Origin: Cellulosimicrobium sp. ES-005
GTDB lineage: Bacteria; Actinomycetota; Actinomycetes; Actinomycetales; Cellulomonadaceae
Length of the DNA stretch: 64,000 nucleotides
Assembly (NCBI RefSeq): GCF_040448685.1
Contig: NZ_CP159290.1
Span: forward strand, 992,001-1,056,000
Direction of reading: 5' to 3'
Shown here: positions 1-9,300 of the stretch, piece by piece
How positions within the stretch are numbered: the first letter of the stretch is position 1
Layout: the number at the start of each line of letters is the position of its first letter
Translations under genes and position numbers: made by a program
The notes under the pieces: model-generated
What the model saw: only the letters and a program-made list of their open reading frames with translations
Database searches by the model: none
What the model was told of the DNA's origin: nothing

Positions 1-86
1 CGGTCGACTGGTACCGGGAGAACGAGTCGTGGTGGCGCCCGGCGAAGGCCGGCGTCGAGGCGACCTACGCCGCGTCCGGGCAGTAG
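1..86 (+). CDS. rmlB: dTDP-glucose 4,6-dehydratase, C-terminal end
   Basis: Only the last 27 codons are present, ending at TAG 84-86; the start lies before the window. The visible residues read VDWYRENESWWRPAKAGVEA and then a short tail. The V-x-W-Y-R-x-N-x-x-W-W-x-P pattern is the usual C-terminal signature of RmlB, the NAD-dependent second enzyme of dTDP-L-rhamnose synthesis. The next genes are rmlC, rmlD and rmlA, which supports the call. It is read toward rmlC, which is on the opposite strand, with only 34 nt between the two stop codons. Confidence 0.85.
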   Translation, partial: VDWYRENESWWRPAKAGVEATYAASGQ

Positions 87-120
87 GACGGCAGCTCGCG
101 GTCGGCGGGCGCCCGGGCGC

Positions 121-753
121 TCAGGCGCCCGTGCCCCGTCGGTCGGCGAGGAAGGACCGCACGGCTTCCCAGGTGGGCAGCAGACCCTGCGCGTGCGCCT
201 CCTCGAACGTCGGGGCCTGGGAGTCCTTGTCCGAGAGCCGCGGGGTGAGCGCACGGCCACGGCGGTCCGTCGTCGGCCACTCGATCGCGAGACCCGGGTC
301 CAACGGGTGGATCCCGTGCTCTCTGCCCGGCGCGTAGGGTGCCGAGCAGAGGTAGGCGACGGTCGAGCCGTCCTCGAGCGAGCAGAACGCGTGCCCGAGG
401 CCCTCGCTCAGGTAGACGGCGCGGCGGTCGACGTCGTCGAGCAGCACCGAGTCCCAGCGGCCGAAGGTCGGCGAGCCGACGCGGATGTCCACCACGACGT
501 CCAGCACCGCGCCGCTCACGCAGGTCACGTACTTGGCCTGGCTCGGCGGGACGTCGGCGAAGTGCACCCCCCGGACGACCCCGGCGGCGGAGACCGACAG
601 GTTCGCCTGCCGGAGGTCGAGGTCGTGTCCGACCGTCGCAGCGAACTCGCTGCCCTGGAACCACTCGAGGAACACGCCTCGGTCGTCGCCGAACTGGCGC
701 GGCGTGAGCTCCCATGCGCCGGGGATGTCGAGCTCTCGGATCTTCACGGTCAT
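121..753 (-). CDS. rmlC: dTDP-4-dehydrorhamnose 3,5-epimerase
   Basis: A 210-residue cupin enzyme that epimerises C3 and C5 of dTDP-4-keto-6-deoxyglucose, third step of dTDP-L-rhamnose synthesis in the cytoplasm. Family signatures are visible: DDRGVFLEWF near residue 25, the RQANLSVSAAGVVRGVHF segment carrying the catalytic His near 60, the cupin core with VVVDIRVGSPTFGRW, and YLSEGLGHAFCSLED near 130. Length is normal for the family. The ATG at 753 is chosen because GGAGAG precedes it and the ATG overlaps the TGA of the upstream DUF2142 gene (ATGA), so the two genes are translationally coupled. Confidence 0.93.
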   Translation of the reverse strand: MTVKIRELDIPGAWELTPRQFGDDRGVFLEWFQGSEFAATVGHDLDLRQANLSVSAAGVVRGVHFADVPPSQAKYVTCVSGAVLDVVVDIRVGSPTFGRWDSVLLDDVDRRAVYLSEGLGHAFCSLEDGSTVAYLCSAPYAPGREHGIHPLDPGLAIEWPTTDRRGRALTPRLSDKDSQAPTFEEAHAQGLLPTWEAVRSFLADRRGTGA

Positions 754-2261
754 CTCTCCGTCGGTCGGGGTCGGGGCTCGTCGTCCGTCGCTCGTTCGCC
801 GGTGGGAACGGCTCTGCCCAGCCGCTCCGCGAGGAGGAAGACGCCGAGCGCGGCGAGCGATCCGGTGACGAGCACGGTCAGCGGGGTCGGGGCGAGGACG
901 TCCCACCACCAGCGGGGGTCGCCGTCGAGGTTCGCCACCGGCGTCTCGATGCCGACGGTGAACCTCCGGATCGTGGTGAACAGTGCGACGGCCGCAGCGA
1001 GCGCCAGCGCCACCGCTCCGGTGACGCCTTGTGCCCGGGTCCACTCGACCTTGCCGCGGGCGGTCGCCACGGTGAGGACGCCGACGAGCAGGACGAGCAC
1101 GGGCAGGAGGTAGCGAGGCTGGACGAACGAGCCGGGGAGCACCCCCGACTGCTGGTGCAGGAGCGTCGGCATGCCCCACAGCGCGCCGAGGGCGACGACC
1201 GCCGCGACCAGGGTCCGGGGCGTGGCCTTGCCGAGGCCGAGGAACACGGCGGCGGAGAGGACGGCCCAGACGAGGACGGGGACGAGGGCCGGGAGGGGGA
1301 CGTCGAACCAGCCGAGGCCCCACCCGCCGACGGCTCCGATCCACAGGTCCGGGACCTCGAGCACGGTGCGGAAGGTGTCCCACACGCCGAGCGGCGGTCC
1401 TCCGGGCCCGTCGCTGAAGCCGCCGCTCACCTGACCGCCCTGCGTCGAGCTCAGGTAGAAGAGCGCGCCGACCGCCGCGATGACGGCGCCCGCCACGGCC
1501 GGGACGACGAGGCGGCGGTCGCGGCGGAGAGAGAGGATCGCGACGATGCCGACGGCGAGGCACGCGTAGACGCCCGCGTCGCCTCGTGCCCCCGCGCCGA
1601 GGAAGCCGGCGAGCACGGCGAGCAGGGCCAGCCCGATCTGGCGGCGGCCCTCGACGAGCGTGCTCGCGTAGAGCGCGAGCCACGTCACGCCCGCCGCGAG
1701 GTACGCCCACGAGCTGGGGTTGGTCGACGGGACGACGAACAACCCGAGCGGGACCGCCGTGACGGCGAACGGCAGGACGGCGCTGCGCCGGAGCGGCCGC
1801 GGGACCAGGGCGGCCACCCCGGTGACGAGCCCGACGAAGAGGAGCGCGTTGAACCCCCGCATGAGCAGGACGGACGTCTCGACGTCGGTCGACGCGAACG
1901 CCGACATCGTCGCGTAGAAGACCGGGGGATAGAGGTGCACCGTGTTGACGCGGTCCGTCTCGACGAGCTCGGTCGAGTCGGACCAGCAGGACGCGTCGCG
2001 AGCGGCGTCCCGGGCGTAGCAAGGCTCGCCCGCGACCGCTGCCGGGACGAGTCGCGTGAGCTCCTCGGAGCCCTGCTCGCACAGGCCGTCCCGCTCGCCG
2101 AGCCCGCACCAGATCGACGGGAGGTGGAAGTCGTCGTCGGGGCTCGAGCCGACCGGCGTGGCGAATCCCCATGCGAGGAGGGCGACCAGGGCGAGGAGGG
2201 GGAGCGCGACCCAGGTGGTCGTCCGGCGGGCGCGGGAAGGTCCGCCGATCTCAGGGGTCAT
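750..2261 (-). CDS. DUF2142 family polytopic membrane protein
   Basis: A 503-residue integral membrane protein with about ten to twelve hydrophobic segments. The large loop after the first membrane helix (PDDDFHLPSIWCGLGERDG onward) with Cys residues, the VNTVHLYPPVFY motif near 135 and the late SFVQPRYLLPVLVLLVGV motif match DUF2142, a family found in actinobacterial polysaccharide and wall-glycan loci and thought to resemble lipid-linked-sugar glycosyltransferases. Function is not established. It lies in an operon with rmlC (4-nt overlap) and opposite rmlD, so a role in exporting or adding rhamnose-containing glycan is an inference. ATG 2261 has a -10 box TAGGAT eight nt upstream and no clear ribosome site, suggesting a leaderless mRNA. 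Confidence 0.8.
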   Translation of the reverse strand: MTPEIGGPSRARRTTTWVALPLLALVALLAWGFATPVGSSPDDDFHLPSIWCGLGERDGLCEQGSEELTRLVPAAVAGEPCYARDAARDASCWSDSTELVETDRVNTVHLYPPVFYATMSAFASTDVETSVLLMRGFNALLFVGLVTGVAALVPRPLRRSAVLPFAVTAVPLGLFVVPSTNPSSWAYLAAGVTWLALYASTLVEGRRQIGLALLAVLAGFLGAGARGDAGVYACLAVGIVAILSLRRDRRLVVPAVAGAVIAAVGALFYLSSTQGGQVSGGFSDGPGGPPLGVWDTFRTVLEVPDLWIGAVGGWGLGWFDVPLPALVPVLVWAVLSAAVFLGLGKATPRTLVAAVVALGALWGMPTLLHQQSGVLPGSFVQPRYLLPVLVLLVGVLTVATARGKVEWTRAQGVTGAVALALAAAVALFTTIRRFTVGIETPVANLDGDPRWWWDVLAPTPLTVLVTGSLAALGVFLLAERLGRAVPTGERATDDEPRPRPTER

Positions 2262-2269
2262 GGTTGGTC

Positions 2270-2275
2270 ATCCTA
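2270..2275 (-). promoter_or_regulatory. -10 box of leaderless DUF2142-rmlC promoter
   Basis: TAGGAT on the minus strand ends eight nt before ATG 2261, so transcription should start at or next to the start codon. It lies back to back with the rmlD promoter. Confidence 0.55.
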
Positions 2276-2293
2276 CGAGACCGGGGCCTCCAC

Positions 2294-2299
2294 TACGCT
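2294..2299 (+). promoter_or_regulatory. -10 box of rmlD promoter
   Basis: TACGCT lies 35 nt before the rmlD GTG, leaving a short leader that carries the GGAGG ribosome site at about 2324-2328. Confidence 0.4.
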
Positions 2300-2334
2300 C
2301 GTCTGGTCATCGCCCACAGGATCGGAGGTCGCTC

Positions 2335-3183
2335 GTGCACTGGTTGGTCACGGGAGGGACGGGCATGCTCGGCACGGACCTCGCGGGTCGGCTCGCCGAG
2401 CGGGGGGAGCAGGTGTGGGCTCCGTCGTCCCGGGAGCTCGACGTGCTGGACGCCCGGAGCGTGGAGGACGCGGTCGCCGCGGTCGACGTCGTCGTCAACT
2501 GCGCCGCGTGGACGGACGTCGACGGCGCGGAGCAGCACGAGTCCGACGCTTTCGCCGTGAACGCCCTCGGTGCCGGCGTCCTCGCGCGAGCGTGCGCCCG
2601 TGCCGGGCGCCGCCTCGTCCACATCTCGACCGACTACGTCTTCGCGGGCACGGCCGACGCGCCCTACCGCGTCGACGACGCGCCGACGCCCGTGTCCGCG
2701 TACGGGCGGACGAAGCTCGCGGGCGAGTGGGCGGTCCTTGCGGCGTCTCCGGCGAACCTGGTGGTGCGCACGGCGTGGCTCTACGGCGCGCGGGGCGCCT
2801 GCTTCCCCCGGACCATCGCCCGGCTCCTGCGCGAGCGCGGTGGGGTCGACGTCGTGGCCGACCAGGTCGGCCAGCCCACCTGGACGCGGGACGTGGCCGA
2901 GGCCGTCGACCGCCTCGTGGTGACCGGCGCCCCCGGCGGCGTGTACCACGCGACGGCGAGCGGCGCGTGCTCCTGGTTCGAGTTCGCGCGCGCGGTCGCG
3001 GTCGCCGCCGGCCACGACCCCGAGAGCGTGCGGCCGACGACCAGCGAGGCGTTCGTGCGTCCGGCGCCGCGTCCTGCGTACTCGGTGCTCGACCACGCGC
3101 CCCTGGCGGCGGTCGGGGTGCCCGTGATCGCCCAGTGGGAGGAGCGGTGGCGGACGGCCGCCGCCGAGGTCCTCGCGGGCTGA
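2335..3183 (+). CDS. rmlD: dTDP-4-dehydrorhamnose reductase
   Basis: A 282-residue NADPH-dependent short-chain dehydrogenase-type enzyme making dTDP-L-rhamnose, the last step of the pathway. The N-terminal nucleotide site is VTGGTGMLG (residues 5-13), followed by VVNCAAWTDVDGAE, the catalytic STDYVF...PYxxxxxxxPxxxYGRTKLAGE block (Tyr and Lys near 120-125), then RTAWLYG. Length matches the family. GTG 2335 is preferred because ATCGGAGGTCGCTC precedes it (GGAGG, 6-nt gap) and because VHWLVTGGTG begins directly at the Rossmann strand. The stop lies 28 nt from the convergent rmlA stop, with a shared hairpin between them. Confidence 0.93.
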   Translation: MHWLVTGGTGMLGTDLAGRLAERGEQVWAPSSRELDVLDARSVEDAVAAVDVVVNCAAWTDVDGAEQHESDAFAVNALGAGVLARACARAGRRLVHISTDYVFAGTADAPYRVDDAPTPVSAYGRTKLAGEWAVLAASPANLVVRTAWLYGARGACFPRTIARLLRERGGVDVVADQVGQPTWTRDVAEAVDRLVVTGAPGGVYHATASGACSWFEFARAVAVAAGHDPESVRPTTSEAFVRPAPRPAYSVLDHAPLAAVGVPVIAQWEERWRTAAAEVLAG

Positions 3184-3207
3184 CGGTCGGCGCAGCCGCC
3201 GACCGTC
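3182..3207. terminator. Hairpin between convergent rmlD and rmlA
   Basis: An 11-bp perfect stem (GACGGTCGGCG / CGCCGACCGTC) with loop CAGC starts inside the rmlD stop codon and ends just before the rmlA stop. It has no T-tract but is placed to terminate both genes. Confidence 0.6.
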
Positions 3208-3211
3208 GTCG

Positions 3212-4075
3212 TCAGGGTGCGAGGAGGCCGAGCAGATAGCTCCCGTAGCCGGACTTCACGAGCTTCTCGGCGCGGGTGCGCAGCTCGTCGTCGGTGAGGA
3301 AGCCCCGGCGCCACGCGACCTCCTCGGGCGAACCGACCTTCAGGCCCTGCCGGTTCTCGATCGTACGGACGAAGTCCGACGCCTCGAGGAGGGAGTCGAA
3401 GGTCCCGGTGTCGAGCCAGGCCGTGCCGCGGGGCAGCACCTCGACGTGGAGCCGCCCCTGGCGGAGGTACTCCGCGTTGACGTCGGTGATCTCGTACTCG
3501 CCCCGGGCCGACGGCTCGAGGTCGCGGGCGATCGCCACGACGTCGTTGTCGTAGAAGTACAGTCCGGGCACCGCGTAGCTCGAGCGTGGGTGCTGCGGCT
3601 TCTCCTCGAGCGAGAGGGCCTTGCCGTCCTCGTCGAACTCGACGACACCGTAGGCGGTCGGGTCGGAGACCCGGTAGGCGAACACCGCGCCGCCGTCGAG
3701 GCCCTCGAACCGCGAGAGGCGCGTACCGAGGCCCGGGCCGTAGAAGATGTTGTCGCCCAGGACGAGCGCCGCGGAGTCCGACCCGATGAAGTCCGCACCG
3801 AGGACGAACGCCTGCGCGAGCCCGTTGGGCTCCGCCTGGACGGTGTACGAGATGGAGATGCCGAACTGCGAGCCGTCGCCCAGCAGCCGACGGAACTGCT
3901 CGGCGTCGTGCGGGGTCGTGATGACGAGGACGTCGCGGATGCCCGCGAGGATCAGGGTCGACAGGGGGTAGTAGATCATCGGCTTGTCGTAGACCGGCAC
4001 GAGCTGCTTGCTCACACCGAGCGTGATCGGGTGCAGTCGCGTGCCGGAGCCGCCGGCCAGGATGATTCCACGCAT
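3212..4075 (-). CDS. rmlA: Glucose-1-phosphate thymidylyltransferase
   Basis: A 287-residue nucleotidyltransferase that joins dTTP and glucose-1-phosphate to dTDP-glucose, first step of the rhamnose pathway. It begins [18 protein letters not shown], the nucleotide-binding signature, followed by [31 protein letters not shown] (Mg-binding Asp), [17 protein letters not shown] and the [14 protein letters not shown] sugar-site motif. ATG 4075 is chosen because GGGAGG lies 9 nt upstream; an ATG at 4084 would have that same sequence directly abutting it. It follows a methyltransferase gene on the same strand by about 45 nt. Confidence 0.95.
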   Translation of the reverse strand: MRGIILAGGSGTRLHPITLGVSKQLVPVYDKPMIYYPLSTLILAGIRDVLVITTPHDAEQFRRLLGDGSQFGISISYTVQAEPNGLAQAFVLGADFIGSDSAALVLGDNIFYGPGLGTRLSRFEGLDGGAVFAYRVSDPTAYGVVEFDEDGKALSLEEKPQHPRSSYAVPGLYFYDNDVVAIARDLEPSARGEYEITDVNAEYLRQGRLHVEVLPRGTAWLDTGTFDSLLEASDFVRTIENRQGLKVGSPEEVAWRRGFLTDDELRTRAEKLVKSGYGSYLLGLLAP

Positions 4076-4120
4076 GGGCGCCATCCTCCCACGCGCGCGA
4101 TCTCGACGGGCTCGTCTCGC

Positions 4121-4789
4121 TCAGGCCGGCACGTGCCCGTGCACGACGAACTCGTTGTAGATGAAGTACCGGCCCGTCCAACGAGGGAACGGGAAGGACC
4201 GCGACCCGTCCACGACGACACCGAGCGCGTCGAGCGCCTGCGCGATCCTCCGGTCGTCGACGAAGTCGGTGTGGGTGGGGTCCGACGCGAAACCGCGCTC
4301 CTGGGGGCACACCACGAGCACCCGGGCGCCCGCCGCGAGCCGCTCGACGTACGGGCGCAGCATCTCGACCTGGCTGCCCTGCTCGACGTGCTCGAGCACG
4401 TGCGAGACGAGGAGGGCGTCGAAGGGCGGGAGCCGCCCGTCGGCGCTCGCGTCCAGGAAGCCCTCGGGGGTGAGTGCGTCCATCCCGAGGCTCCGGCAGA
4501 AGGCGACCGACGCGGGGTTGTGGTCCACCCCGAGGCTGCCCGGGGAGAGGTGGCGGAGGTTGCGCCCGATGCCGCACCCCAGGTCGAGCGTCCGGCGCGC
4601 CCCCAGGTGGTGTCGGACGATCCACCGGTACGGGGCCTGCACGTGCAGGATCCGCTTCCAGCGGGCGCCCTGGAGCTCGCGCAGACGACGCGTGTACTCG
4701 GCGTCCTCCGTGCTCGCGGCGCGTGCCGTGGCGTCGCCCGGCCCGCTGGGCACGGGGTCTGCGGCCGGCTGGTCGTCGGGTCGGGTCAC
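4121..4789 (-). CDS. Class I SAM-dependent methyltransferase
   Basis: About 222 residues with a Rossmann methyltransferase fold: RRTLDLGCGIGRNLRHL is motif I (SAM binding), GVDHNPASVAFCRSLGM carries the acidic end of strand 2, and FDALLVSHVLEHVEQGSQ is the motif typical of UbiE/Bsmt-like enzymes. Substrate is unknown. Its place between rmlA and the TIGR03089 gene suggests a small-molecule or glycan substrate, but that is only context. GTG 4789 is preferred because GAGG lies 5 nt upstream; a GTG at 4831 would add 14 residues of low-complexity sequence without a clear ribosome site. Confidence 0.8.
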   Translation of the reverse strand: MTRPDDQPAADPVPSGPGDATARAASTEDAEYTRRLRELQGARWKRILHVQAPYRWIVRHHLGARRTLDLGCGIGRNLRHLSPGSLGVDHNPASVAFCRSLGMDALTPEGFLDASADGRLPPFDALLVSHVLEHVEQGSQVEMLRPYVERLAAGARVLVVCPQERGFASDPTHTDFVDDRRIAQALDALGVVVDGSRSFPFPRWTGRYFIYNEFVVHGHVPA

Positions 4790-4874
4790 GGGCACCTCGC
4801 TCGGGGTCGCACCTGTCCTCGATCCGCCCACGATAGCCGCGCGGTCTCTCCGAGGGGAGACACCACCAAGGCGG

Positions 4875-5678
4875 TCAGGCCGGCGTCACCTGCTCCTGGG
4901 CGAGGAGCCGACGAAACCGCTCGGGGTCGGAGCCCAGAGCCGTCGCGGTGGCGGGGGAGACGAGGACGACGGACCCGTCGGCAGCCCAGGTCGCGAGCAC
5001 CCGGCGCAGGATCGAGGCCGTCGCCGGGTCCCCGTTGTCCCCGTCCCCGGAGGGCGACGTCGGGGACAGGAGCTGCCGACCGCCGGCGGCCCGGTCGACC
5101 AGGTGCGCGTGGTCCCACGACGAGGGGGGTGCGGAGAGCGCCTCGAGCCCGGGCTCGACCGCGGGCGCCCAGCCGATCCGGTCGCCGTAGGTCATGACCG
5201 CGGACGCGGCGTCGGTCGCCCCCGCCGGGAGGTCGCCGTCGAACCGGCGGGCGAGCGCCGGCAGCGTGACGGCGACGAGCTCGGCGCGCGTCCCGGTCCA
5301 GCGGTCGGGGCGCGTCGTCACGACGACGTCCGGTCGCGTGGTGCCGTCGTCCGGCATAGCGTCGTCCTCGACGGGCGCGAGCACGACCGTCGTTCCGACG
5401 CGCCATGCGGCGAGCGCCCAGACGACCGTGCGCCAATGGACCGGAAGGTCGAGAACGACCCGCGTGCCGGGGCCGGCGTCGAATTCTTCGACGAGAAGGT
5501 TGGTCGTCTTGTTGACCCAGTTCTCGAGCACCGCGCCGGAGAGCTCGACGCGCTCGCCGTCGTCGCCGTACCACGTGAGCCGCGGTCGGCCGGGGTCTCG
5601 CGTGAGGAGACGCAGCAGGTCAGCGACGTGCGTGGGGCGGTCGTCGCGCGGGGTCGGGGGATGGGGAGCGGTCACCAT
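4875..5678 (-). CDS. TIGR03089 family protein
   Basis: A 267-residue protein of the actinobacterial TIGR03089 family (M. tuberculosis Rv3268 type). It resembles the N-terminal half of AMP-forming adenylating enzymes: PRLTWYGDDGERVELSGAVLENWVNKTTNLL near residue 32 matches the start of acyl-CoA synthetase domains, and VWALAAWRVGTTVVLAP matches the following strand, but no AMP-binding P-loop or C-terminal catalytic lysine is present. It is therefore unlikely to be a complete ligase; function is unknown. TAGGGT lies 7 nt before ATG 5678, so the mRNA is probably leaderless. It is divergent from whiB. Confidence 0.8.
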   Translation of the reverse strand: MVTAPHPPTPRDDRPTHVADLLRLLTRDPGRPRLTWYGDDGERVELSGAVLENWVNKTTNLLVEEFDAGPGTRVVLDLPVHWRTVVWALAAWRVGTTVVLAPVEDDAMPDDGTTRPDVVVTTRPDRWTGTRAELVAVTLPALARRFDGDLPAGATDAASAVMTYGDRIGWAPAVEPGLEALSAPPSSWDHAHLVDRAAGGRQLLSPTSPSGDGDNGDPATASILRRVLATWAADGSVVLVSPATATALGSDPERFRRLLAQEQVTPA

Positions 5679-5685
5679 GGACACC

Positions 5686-5691
5686 ACCCTA
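5686..5691 (-). promoter_or_regulatory. -10 box of leaderless TIGR03089 promoter
   Basis: TAGGGT on the minus strand, separated from ATG 5678 by 7 nt. Confidence 0.5.
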
Positions 5692-5761
5692 GAGCGCTGA
5701 TATCGCGTCCCGACATGTCGGAATTTCACCCCTCGCCTCCTCGTCGCTATCACATTTCGGC

Positions 5762-5790
5762 TTGACGCCCGCGGACGACACGCGTGTAAT
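5762..5790 (+). promoter_or_regulatory. whiB promoter, TTGACG-17-TGTAAT
   Basis: A near-consensus housekeeping promoter: -35 TTGACG at 5762-5767, 17-nt spacer, -10 TGTAAT at 5785-5790. Transcription would begin at about 5797, next to ATG 5798. The promoter sits in a short AT-rich patch, which stands out in this genome. The TTG of the -35 is in frame with whiB, but it is promoter, not coding. Confidence 0.75.
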
Positions 5791-5797
5791 TTCTTCA

Positions 5798-6187
5798 ATG
5801 CAGTTTCCGGCGGGGTTCTCGCCACGAGGCCCGGCGAACGGCATGAAGGGGCGCACGATGTGGAACATGCTGGACGGGACGGGAGGGGCTTTCCCCTCCG
5901 ACGCTGAACGAGAGGTGGAGCGCGTGGCACCGGTGCTGCCGCTCTTCGGCGAGCCGGTCGACGACTCGCTCATGGGTTGGCAGGAGCGGGCGCTCTGCGC
6001 CCAGACGGACCCGGAGGCCTTCTTCCCGGAGAAGGGCGGGTCCACGCGCGAGGCCAAGAAGGTCTGCACGGGCTGCGAGGTCCGCGCGGAGTGCCTGGAG
6101 TACGCGCTCGAGAACGACGAGCGGTTCGGCATCTGGGGCGGCCTCTCGGAGCGGGAGCGCCGCAAGCTCAAGCGCCGCGTCGTCTGA
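5798..6187 (+). CDS. whiB: WhiB2-type iron-sulfur transcription regulator
   Basis: WhiB-like protein of the WhiB2/WhmD group, which binds a [4Fe-4S] cluster and works with the principal sigma factor to control division and septation genes. Four cluster cysteines are present in the order C-x22-C-x2-C-x5-C (67, 90, 93, 99 with this start), followed by the GIWGG turn and the basic tail RERRKLKRRVV that contacts DNA. WQERALCAQTDPEAFFPEKG is the WhiB2 hallmark. ATG 5798 lies 7 nt after the -10 box and could be leaderless (129 aa); ATG 5858 with AAGGGG 6 nt upstream (109 aa) and ATG 5843 are the alternatives. The family is usually 85-110 aa. Confidence 0.9.
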   Translation: MQFPAGFSPRGPANGMKGRTMWNMLDGTGGAFPSDAEREVERVAPVLPLFGEPVDDSLMGWQERALCAQTDPEAFFPEKGGSTREAKKVCTGCEVRAECLEYALENDERFGIWGGLSERERRKLKRRVV

Positions 6188-6320
6188 CGACGAGCGTCGC
6201 CCGGTCCGGATCGGCCGCGTGCCGCACCGGGCCGCCTCGTGACGGGGTCACGACACCCCGCCACACCGGGGCGCGCAAATGCCGCGCCCGGAGCCGTGTC
6301 CGTCGCATGATCGACGGGAC

Positions 6321-9300
6321 ATGACTTCCTCCGACCTCACCACGTCCGCGCGCAGCGCCCGCCCCGGCGACGTCACGCCGGGGGCGGCCGCGCGTGCCGC
6401 TGCGGTGCCGGGCGTCGTCGCGGCACCCGAGATCGTCGCTGCCGTCACCGGGGCGCTGCCCGTCGTCACGACCGTCACCGCAGTCGTCGTCACGCGCGGG
6501 AGCACGCCGTTCCTCGCGCAGACGATGGCCGCCCTGCGCGCCCAGACGACGAGCCCGCACGCGGTCGTCGTGGTCGACGCCGCCACCGGTGACGCGACGC
6601 GCGAGCACCAGGGGCTCCAGCTCGGCGACGCGCGGTTCGTCGCTGCTCCGCGCGCCCGCTCGTTCGGGGACGCGGTCGACGCCGCGCTCGCGCACGTCGA
6701 ACCGGGCACGTGGCTCTGGCTGCTCCACGACGACTCGGCGCCGGCTCCCGACGCGCTCGCCGAGCTCCTGCGCGCGGTCGAGCACTCGACCGCGGTCGCG
6801 GTGGCGGGACCCAAGCAGGAGCGGTGGACGGTCGGCACGGGAGCCGAGCCCGCCGCGCCGTTCGAGCCGGGCACGGCGAGCCGCCTCGTCGAGGTCGGCG
6901 TCACGACGACGCCGCTGGGGCGCCGCATGACCGGGATCGACGACGACGAGATCGACCAGGGCCAGCACGACGCGCGCGACGACGTGCTCGCCGTCGGGCT
7001 CGCGGGCGCGCTCGTGCGCCGCACGGTGTGGCTCGAGCTCGGCGGGACCGACCCCGAGTACGGCCCGTTCGGCGACGGTCTCGACCTCTGCCGCCGGGCA
7101 CGGCTCGCCGGGCACCGCGTGATCGTCGTGCCGTCCGCGGTGGTGCGGCACGCCCAGGCGTCGCTGCTCGGCCTGCGGGACCGGCGGCGCGGGGCGACCA
7201 CGCTCCCCGCGCCGGACCCCGGCTCGTCCTCCGCCGCGCGGCGCCGGTCGCAGCTGCACGCGCGACTCGTCGGGGTCGCGGCACCGTGGCTCCCGTTCGT
7301 CGCGCTGGCCATGGTGCTCGGCGCGCCGTTCCACGCCGCGTACCGGTTGCTCGTCAAGCAGCCCGGCCACGCCCGGGACGAGCTGCTCGCCCCGCTGTGG
7401 GCGCTCGCCCGGGTAGGGCCCGTGTGGCGCGCGCGGCGCGCGGCCCGACGGACCCGCAGGCTCCCGCGCGGGGCACTGCGCCCGTTGCGCGGCACGTGGC
7501 GCGAGGTGCTCGCCGAGCGGCGCGACCGCCGTCTGGCGCGAGCGGAGCAGCGGCGCACGGCGTGGGCCCCGACCGACATCGAGCGGCGCGAGCTGCGCGC
7601 GCTCGCGCTGCGGCGACGGGCGGGGCTCGCGGCGACGGCCGTCGCCCTCGTGGCGTACACCGCGCTCGTGTTCGGCCCGCTGGCAGGGGCGCTGCTCGCC
7701 GGCGGGCGCCTCGTCGGCGGCTCGCTGCTGCCGGCGACGGGCACGCTCGGCGACGTCTGGCGTGCCGCGACGACCGGGTGGGTCTCTACCGGCCTCGGGG
7801 CGCCCGCCCCGGCCGACCCCTACGTCACGGCGCTCGTCCCCGCCTCGCTGCTCGCGGGCGGCGCGACCCAGACCGCCGTCAACCTGCTCGTGCCGGCATG
7901 CTTCGTCGCCGCGGGTCTGGGCGCGTGGTTCGCCGCGGGCGCCCTGGTCCGCTCGGTCCCGGCGCGCGCCTGGGCCACGCTCGTGTGGGTCGCCGCGCCG
8001 GCCCTGCTCGCCGCCGTGGGCGCGGGCCGGGTGGGCGCCGTGCTCGTGCACGCCACCCTGCCGTGGCTCGCGCTCGCGGTGGTCCGCGCGCTCGGGCTCC
8101 AGCGCGTCGACGCGGTTGCGCCGGCCGCGCCCGACGCCGCGCGTCCGGTTCCGCGGCGCGAGCCGGGGTCGCTCGCCGCGGCGGCGACCGCGGGCCTGCT
8201 CTTCGCCGTCGTCGTCGCCGGGTCGCCCGTCCTCCTCCCGGTCGGCGTGCTCGTGCTCGCGGTGGTCGCGGTCGGGGTACCCGCCCACCGTCGCTACCTG
8301 GCCCTCGTGCCCGTCCCGGCCCTCGTGCTGTTCGCACCGTTCCTCGTGCACGTGGCGAGGACCGCGGGCGACGGCGGGTGGCGCCTCCTGCTCGCCGACC
8401 CCGGTGCGCCCGTCGCGGCCGCGGCGGCGCCGCCGTGGCAGCTGCTCCTCGGTCTGCCGGTGTCGCCGGGCGCGTGGTTCGGGCTCGACGGCTCGGGCGC
8501 CGTCGACCTGCTCGCGCGGTGGGCGCCGTTCGCCGCCGGCGCGGTCGTCGTGGCGCTCGCCGCCGTGGCCGTGCTCCGCGGGCGCCGCCTCGCCGTCGGC
8601 GCGTGGTTCGTCGCGGCGATCGGCCTCGCGACGGCGATCCTCGCCGGCTCGACCGTCGTCGGGGCGGGGGCGTCGCCGGACGCCCCCGTGACGGGCTGGC
8701 CCGGCGCGGGCACCTCGCTCGCGCTCCTCGCGCTCCTCGGTGCCGCGCTCGTGGGTGCGCCCCGACTGCCCGACGGCGGCGCCCCGCCCTGGCGGTCCGG
8801 TGCCGTCGTCGCGCTCGGCCTCGTCGTCACGCTGCTCCCGCTGGGCACCGCGGCGTCGTGGACGGCGGGCGTCCTCGACCGGGACGACGCGCGGGTCGGC
8901 GACGTCCGCGCGACGACCCAGCCCGTCGTCCCGCCGGTCGGCCGCCAGATGCAGTCCTCCCCGCGCCAGGCCCGGGTGCTCAGCCTCGAGATCGGTCCGG
9001 GCGGCGTGGTCGAGTACGCGGCGCTGCGCTCCGACGGCCCCCAGGCCGTCGACTCCTCGGTCGTCGTCGAGGCGTGGCAGGCCGCGGACCCCGGCGCGAC
9101 CGAGGGCGAGCTGCCCCGGGTGGTCGCCGACCTCGTCTCCGGCACGTCCGCCGACGTGAGCGACGGCCTCGGGCGCCTCGGCGTGGGCGCCGTGCTCCTG
9201 CCGGCGTCGGCGGAGCAGGACCAGGCGCGCGCGGAGCTCGTGGCGCGGCTCGACACGGTGCCCGGTCTCGAGCGCATGACGGAGGGGCAGTCGGGGCTGG

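Noticed and set aside
714-3239. An 841-codon open frame antisense to the DUF2142 gene
   Set aside because: Composition is Arg/Asp/Glu/Gly-rich without domains, and well supported rmlC, DUF2142 and rmlD genes occupy the region.
5762-5797. TTG start for whiB at 5762
   Set aside because: This TTG is the -35 box TTGACG of the promoter; it would not be transcribed from it.
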